Assembly (NCBI RefSeq): GCF_901709675.1
Contig: NC_051093.1
Location: 8,609,553 to 8,673,552 of the forward strand
DNA from: Syngnathus acus
Taxonomy: Eukaryota; Chordata; Actinopteri; Syngnathiformes; Syngnathidae
Length of the DNA: 64,000 bases
Direction of reading: 5' to 3'
The position numbers and the translations under genes were made by a program. Numbering within the stretch: the first letter of the stretch is position 1; every line of letters begins with the position of its first letter. Of this stretch, positions 57,684 through 64,000 are shown in pieces. The notes under the pieces are model-generated. The model did no database searches. It saw only the letters and a program-made list of their open reading frames with translations, and was not told where the DNA came from.

Positions 57684-59400
57684 ACAATATTTTCTTAAAA
57701 ACTGTCTCTAAACAAGAACTCGATTAAAATACGAGCCGATTCATTTGACGTTAATTTTGACACCTCCGAATTTCCTTGCTAGCATGTGACCACCAGTTGC
57801 TGAGGCCATGTTTGGCATGCTACTTCACAGAGTAAGACATTTCCTCTGGACCACCTTTTTAATTTTGTCCGACTTACTCTGTGCGTCTGTCTGTCCATCT
57901 GTCCTCCTAATCCACATGCAACTACTCACCCACTTCCTAATTCCCTGATCACATTCGGGCTTCTCAGCTGCACTAGACAGAGAGTCCATTTAGTTGGTGT
58001 GTGCATCTAAAACGCTCCTTCTGCATCCATTTTGAGAGGCGAGGTGTGTTCAAGCGTGAAGGCTAGCTGTCAGTCCGGATTACATTCAGTTGCTGGGCAC
58101 TGAGTGTGTGTCGTGGAACACAGTGTCGATGCTGTTTATTAACAGATTAAAAGGACGTTGCTTTTTTCTCATTAATCTCGCCATTGCCGTGTTAATGACG
58201 TGTGACATTAACACACGTTACCTTGCAAGATTTAAAATTGGGTATTCTAAGCAGTCACGCTTTACTCATTGGACCACAGACACACACGCATGAACACGCA
58301 CACACTCGGCACATGTTGCTGCCATCCTCACACTTAAACTTTTTCTTGTTTTGCAGTTCCGCTGCTCTCGCATGACCCGAGGTAACCCTCGCAGGAGGAT
58401 TGTATGCTGCATCTGCATCATATATTTGTGAGAAGCAGTTTTTTGCATTTTGTCCAAGCCACCATTAATGTTTTATTGCACCAAAAAAAAAATCATTCTG
58501 CTGCAACTACTACTGTTCATTTCAAAATTTCAAAATACATCTGATTGTGGGAGCTTGAAAGAAATGCCACAGTGTTATGAAAGTACAGTGGAAGTTGACA
58601 GCGGGTCATAACTGAGAAGCGAAGGAGGCCGACACGAGGCTGGTGTGTAAACATTGCCACAGAGCTGCGGTGGCGGGCTTCTCACACCAGCCACTTCCTC
58701 AAGCTTCTCACGCTATGAGGCTCACTGTGCTGTCAGGATCACTCTGTGTGCAGACGAGCGTGTGTCTCTTGATGAGTGATGGTCATGTTTTGAGAAGGAT
58801 AAGCCATATGGTTTGGGATTCCTGCTCAACATACAGTTCTAGTCAAGTTAAGGACTAAGTGATGAAAAAAAAATAATACACCATATATAGGTACATATAT
58901 ACAGCCATGGAAAACAATAAGGGAAAATTAATGTTTTTATCAACTACTTGGTCATGTAAATAATTGATTAAAAAATAAATGAAAAATGTCTAGAAGCACA
59001 GTTATATATACACACGCACACACACTTATATGTACAATAATTGTTTGTCCAATTTTTTAAATTTAATTGTTTTTTTTTGGAAAGCAGTCCAGGAAGTCGG
59101 ATCAAATTGATTCACCTTCCTGAGTTGTTTTGCACAAAAACATGGGTCAAATTAACCCAGTTTCCTAAATGCAATTTTTGACCCAAATTGCGTTGTTTTT
59201 TCAACAGCAATTTTTAGGGCGTATCTAAAATTAATGTCATTTGGACATTTAAAAACCTGTCCTCTACTGTCCTCTAGTGGTTACGTCTGATTACAGCCGT
59301 GCTACGTCACTTGATTTTAGAGAACCATTTTTCCCCCTTCAGTTTAGTGTCATTTATTTTGTAACTCAGAAAGGTGGTGTAAGCCAATCGAGGCGTTAAT

Positions 59401-59740
59401 GTCCCCTTCCAATTGGTGAAAAATTATGATGGCTGTAGATTGTGTCCAAGACAATTTGTATATTTTATTTTTAGAGCCATTTTGAAGCCACAGCATAGCA
59501 TGACTGCTGCTTCTTGAGTACTTCAAGAAGCTTCAGCTACCTGTCACTATGTCAATAGGTAAGTCAACAAGTCCCCTTTCAACAGGTGAACAATTATGAT
59601 GGCTGTAGATTGTGTCTAAGAATTTTATTTTATTTTATTTTTAGAGCCATAGCATAACATGATGGCTGCTTCTTGATAGAATGCTTCAGTACTTCAAGAA
59701 GCTTCAGCTGGCTGTCACTATGTCAATAGGTAAGTTAACA
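59401..59740. repeat. Tandem duplication, period about 170 bp, two copies
   Basis: Copy 1 at 59401-59570 and copy 2 at 59571-59740 share aattatgatggctgtagatt, acttcaagaagcttcagct and tgtcactatgtcaataggta. They differ by small indels and substitutions, so the copy is not brand new. Non-coding as far as I can see. Confidence 0.9.
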
Positions 59741-60631
59741 ATGAGCTAATATTACAAAATGCTAAATACCAAGAAAGTACACACAATGCGTTATTATTTT
59801 TATTATCAGTAAACGGTCTATATTTATTTGACAGTTTAAATTTGTGCCGTACAAGGGTTGTAACAAAATGGTGACAGATGTATACAAAGACTGTAGACAG
59901 CAGTAGAATTGACACTTACAGTTGTCTGTTAGTTTGAAAATGTTTCTTATCTAATGTACCGTGGACTTCGATTTGAAATGCCTGACTGTACATGTATATT
60001 TATGATATGTAAACTTGCACTTGAACCTATGGAAGCTCATTACAGACAATGTTGTGTCCAGGAATATGAACTGTACTCCAACATTTGCTTGTATTTTTAT
60101 GACATAAAAACAAAGGTTATATCAGATACTGTGTATATATTTACAATTCATGTTTAACCATTTTCTGCTAGGACTTTACTTACAGTATTATATTTAAATT
60201 TGTCACTCCCAGTCATTTGCTTATAAGACATGGGAAAATTACCTTTATCAATCTGATGATCAATCAATCTGATGAAAGTGTTTTGGTTGTGTGTATAGAA
60301 TATGTTGGACATATTAAGATTAAATCAAAATCATAACACCAAATAGATAACAGTTATTAAAATCCTTTGATAAATGTCCTGTCATACTCATGATGACATG
60401 ATAAACACACATCACAAATTAGTTCTGGTCAAGATTAAAACAGTTTTTGTCATTAATAAGCTTCCATAGAATTCATTTTGCATGACCAAATCATAAATTT
60501 TGCCCTTAATTATTCAATAGTAGTATAGTGTAAACATTTGTTAGCCGTAACAAAGGTAAATATCAGACACATTTTTTTTCCTGCCACATTCAAGACAGTG
60601 ATGACAGTGAATGTTAGCACTAGGTCAAATA

Positions 60632-63042
60632 TTTATTTTACGAGTTGAAATGCCGGATGGGGAAATGAAATCTAAAACAGCAATCATCGCAAATTTGAAG
60701 CAATGTCTCTCAATAAATAAACCATATAGGTGAGACCCAAATTAATTTAAATAAATAGATAAATAAATATGTACAATGAACAAATGAAGGGACAGCCTTC
60801 TTGAAATATAGAAGCAGAGCAACTAAAAACATGCATCGTCCGCCCCTGTACAGTCCACGTATGAGGCAAAGCAGCAACGCGTGGTGCTGCGGATTTATTT
60901 GGCACAACCTAACACTGACTTTTACTGAGCCAGTCCTTCCAGTTGGCAGTAAGCACGTCGGATGACACATTACAAGCAAAAAAACAAAAGTAGCAGTGTG
61001 GCTCACTGTCAGGCATCTTAAATCTCCTTGTAATATCAAACCAATGCTATAAAAATAAATATTCCCTTTGAAATGCTTTGATTTTCTAGGAACAATATTT
61101 TTCAGTCCGACAAATTACCAGATGCCTTTTTATGGTTTTCCTGCATTACCAACTTGTTGCATTGCAGCAGTTTTTCAACTTATGCACCGTTTTTCACAGA
61201 TTTTTTTGAGGGGCTTTGAATTGTTTGCAAAATTCTTCTTTCATTCTACTCCCAGTTGAATTTTAATTTCAAACTAAACATAAAATTAAGAGTTATATTT
61301 TGTTTATTTAAAACAACCACATAAAGTCCACCAACTTAAAGGGGATGTCAAGCTCTTTTTTTTTTTTGTAATATGTTCCATGTAGCCCAACTAATTGAAA
61401 CACCGTGTTCTCAATCATGTTTAATTTGTAGAATATGAATTAAAGAGACAAAATCCACCAGTTTTTATAATGTATTCAAATAGTATGGTACTTTTCTTAT
61501 TACATATTTAGTTTTTTGAGAGCAGACTGGAACTAATCTATTTCTATTTTTCAATCTATTTTGGGAATTCATTGTGTGTTCACTCTTTGGTTGTGGTTTA
61601 TCTGAACTCAGTCATTCACAATTTCTGACTCCAAACTATAACATAAAAGGCATCTGTAAATTTGTCTTTAACTCTGGTTAAGCTAATTTACTACATTTGT
61701 GAGTGTCAATGTTGTTTCATTATCTTGACCATGACTAGTTCTTGATATTTTCATGGATATGCCTTAAGAGCATGTCGTCTTAAAATTTGTCGGGTAATTT
61801 GTGAGTGAGCCCGCTGACAGAACAGCACCCCAAAACAAAAAATCCTCCTCGACGGAGTTAATAAATACTGTATTGAAATCCCCTGACTTTACATAAAGTT
61901 ATCTGACCCTGCGGGGGGGGTCCACAATTCATGTTCACCTCTTGAAACACACACTTGCAAATAGAAAGACTAAACCATCAATGTGTTTCAACCACAATTT
62001 GAAGTGAAGTTCCAAAATTCAACATCCAGAAATACTTGAAATCGACACTTTTGTCATCCGACTGAAACATTTCAAGGCAGCCAACAGCCTTGCAAGCGTG
62101 AAACCTTTCAAGGCAAAAAGCACTTAACCGTCAGTAAAGTTTCTCCAGCAAAAAAGTAAAACTCTTTCTTCACTCTTCCACTGCTTCTCCGACTCACTTT
62201 TAAAGACACAAAAGCGATAGTGTACAACAGCGTCTCATCTCGAACTAGAATTTCACCGTCTTGCCAAAAAGAAAAAGTGAGGAAATGTGAAACAATAAGT
62301 CAGTCAAGCGTGCAAGTCCAACAAAAATGACAAACGATGTAAACAGTTGTTTTGCAAATGTTTCATGAAAAAAAGAGGTGGTGGTATCCCCCCCCCCCCC
62401 CCCCGAAAAAAAATGGAACCTATGGAATCATGACACACACATCACACGCACAAAGAGGGAGGAAAAAAGAGAAAGAGAAGTTCCATCCGAGACGTCGGAT
62501 TTCATCACCGGCTGGTTTGTGTCTGACCACTGAAGCTGGGAGGAAAAAAATGACTATTTTACATAGTGATGAAAAAAAATCTGTTAGTACTCATGGTCTT
62601 GTTTCACTGACCACATACACTGTGTGAGTGTGGTTAAAGTGTATAATAAGCACATGTGTGAGTTCCACCAAAACAGGAACACAAAAAGTCAGTATTTGTG
62701 TTTTTCTAATACCACTTTGTCACAGCTGCATCCAAGTTTATTGTCTGAAACCTCCTTCCAAAAAGAAATTGACGGCCAGACAAGACGTCATAGCAAGCCG
62801 CAGTATCTCCTTCGCCCAACGAACCCCATCCGGTCGTGGAGCACCCGCTTGTCTTCCCCTCCTCTCAGTCCTCCTGCCAAAACTCAATGGGGTGTGGAAG
62901 AAGATGGGCGGGTGGGGTGGAGGTGCCAGGAGATGAGGAGCAATGTTCTGTATCCTGGCTGGCATTTGACGAGAGTGAGGAAGAGTAACGAGGCGGAAGG
63001 TGGAAGTATTGCGGTTGGTTGCCCAGGGTGGGATGGTGGTTT
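60632..63042 (-). other. fbxl16: Probable fbxl16 3'UTR
   Basis: Downstream of the fbxl16 stop the minus strand lacks coding. AATAAA hexamers on the minus strand occur at about 60893 and 60632 among others, which would give a 3'UTR of 2.1-2.4 kb. The real end is not determined. The stretch includes a 17-base poly-C run. Confidence 0.35.
62388..62404. repeat. 17-base poly-C run
   Basis: Uninterrupted C homopolymer in the probable fbxl16 3'UTR. Confidence 0.95.
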
Positions 63043-63895
63043 TTATTCGATAACCATGCAGCGCGGCAGGTGTTGCGAGTAGTAATTGAAGAGCTCGGCG
63101 GTGGCTCCCGGGCAGTTGGTCAGCTCCAGCTCCTCTAGATCCTGCAGCTGAATGAGGCCCGATAGGCCGGTGGTGGTCAGTAGGGGGCAACCTAGAGGAG
63201 GGACACTCATTGGTTTCAATCTGGCGACTTCAAATGCTCAACATTTGCCAGCTCACTTATTTTGTTAAGATGAACATTTTTGCTTAAATGTAATTAAAGT
63301 AGGAAAAAAGTAGTGCTTTGCTGCAATCACCTTTTTTGGGGTATCAATTACTAACAAATGTTCTCTATTCATGGTGGAGTTCAGTTTTGGTCCCTGGTGA
63401 CTAGTGGAACTTTAGTTTATAATCAGCAGGAATAGTTCCAAGATTATTATTATTTTTATTGCTTAAAAGTGGCCGCTGGGTGGCGGTGTGGGTACCGTGT
63501 CTTCAGCAGTGGTCATTGCGTGCCATTCATAAATTCCAAACGTCATATGGGACCACCATGAACCGATGACGCAGCCATGTATATTATCCATCATCGACAG
63601 TTCATTCATAATTCACATATCTTCCCAGAAATATCAGATCATATTCAAACCTGAACTCAGAACAAAGCATACCTGCTAGAGAGAGTAGACGAAGGCTCCT
63701 CATTCCAAACAAATGCTGCAGACCAAAATCCTGCACCTGAGTATGTCACACACAAAAAATCGTATGGAATAATGAACAGTAACTCAAACTTTGTGTGTAT
63801 ATTTTGTTACCTGACAACACCAGCGCAGATAGAGGCTCCGCAATGATGACATTGTGGACAAATAGCCCAGACCTGTGTCGGTGACCCGTACACAC
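63043..63895 (-). CDS. fbxl16: F-box/LRR-repeat protein 16, C-terminal exons (partial, enters from right edge)
   Basis: Three exons: 63811-63895, 63673-63736 and 63043-63191 (stop 63043-63045), GT..AG with consistent phases, about 99 codons. They encode the last leucine-rich repeats: [60 protein letters not shown], then [20 protein letters not shown] and the end HLPRCMVIE, nearly identical to the FBXL16 C-terminus I recall. FBXL16 is a neural-enriched F-box protein reported to bind the PP2A B55 subunit. The F-box itself lies right of the window. A teleost fbxl16 paralogue cannot be excluded. Confidence 0.85.
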
Positions 63896-64000
63896 CTAAA
63901 AAGAAAGCACATTCCAATTCAGTTTATTATGCACAAAAATGAAATCAAATTAAATCAATTAAAAAAACAACATTGTGGTTCAATCTGCTTGGGTAACTCA

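Overview
The window looks like teleost fish nuclear DNA. It holds spliced vertebrate genes with short introns (many of 80-300 bp), AT-rich spacers, abundant microsatellites and small inverted-repeat transposons. Encoded proteins match fish and mammalian families at high identity by recall. I cannot name the species. All exon boundaries below were placed by eye from GT/GC..AG sites, reading-frame continuity and recalled family sequence. Within every gene except the 5' part of tanc2 the exon phases join without a break.

Layout, left to right. (1) 193-8342 minus: N-terminal half of hdac5 (class IIa histone deacetylase 5), running off the left edge before the catalytic domain. Its probable promoter and non-coding first exon lie near 14.45-14.75 kb. 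(2) 17.26-20.7 kb plus: complete cyb561 (cytochrome b561), divergent from hdac5 across a gap of about 2.7 kb. (3) About 20.7-40.4 kb minus: tanc2, a very large synaptic scaffold (P-loop NTPase, ankyrin repeats, TPRs, C-terminal PDZ ligand), tail-to-tail with cyb561. (4) 42.7-51.4 kb minus: complete rara (retinoic acid receptor alpha, alpha2-type N-terminus), upstream of tanc2 in the same direction. (5) 63.04-63.9 kb minus: last three exons of fbxl16 (F-box/LRR protein 16), entering from the right edge. The stretch from 51.6 to about 60.7 kb appears gene-free and carries tandem duplications and microsatellites.

The genes are not one pathway. Two are transcriptional regulators (HDAC5 represses MEF2 targets; RAR alpha is a ligand-switched receptor), CYB561 moves electrons across secretory-vesicle membranes, TANC2 organises the postsynaptic density, and FBXL16 is a neural-enriched F-box protein. 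From recall, cyb561 and tanc2 are adjacent on human 17q23, while HDAC5 and RARA lie on 17q21, so the block is a rearranged piece of the same ancestral chromosome.

Most interesting signals: an apparent extra intron inside a rara ligand-domain exon whose two halves sum to the expected 159 nt; unusual substitutions in the rara DNA-binding domain; a GC-AG intron in tanc2; a possible alternative tanc2 start at 33 kb; a perfect MEF2 site beside the candidate hdac5 promoter; two intact small transposons with clean terminal repeats; and closely packed opposing poly(A) signals. I saw no CRISPR array, tRNA, rRNA or prokaryotic-type system, and nothing I could call a wholly new system.
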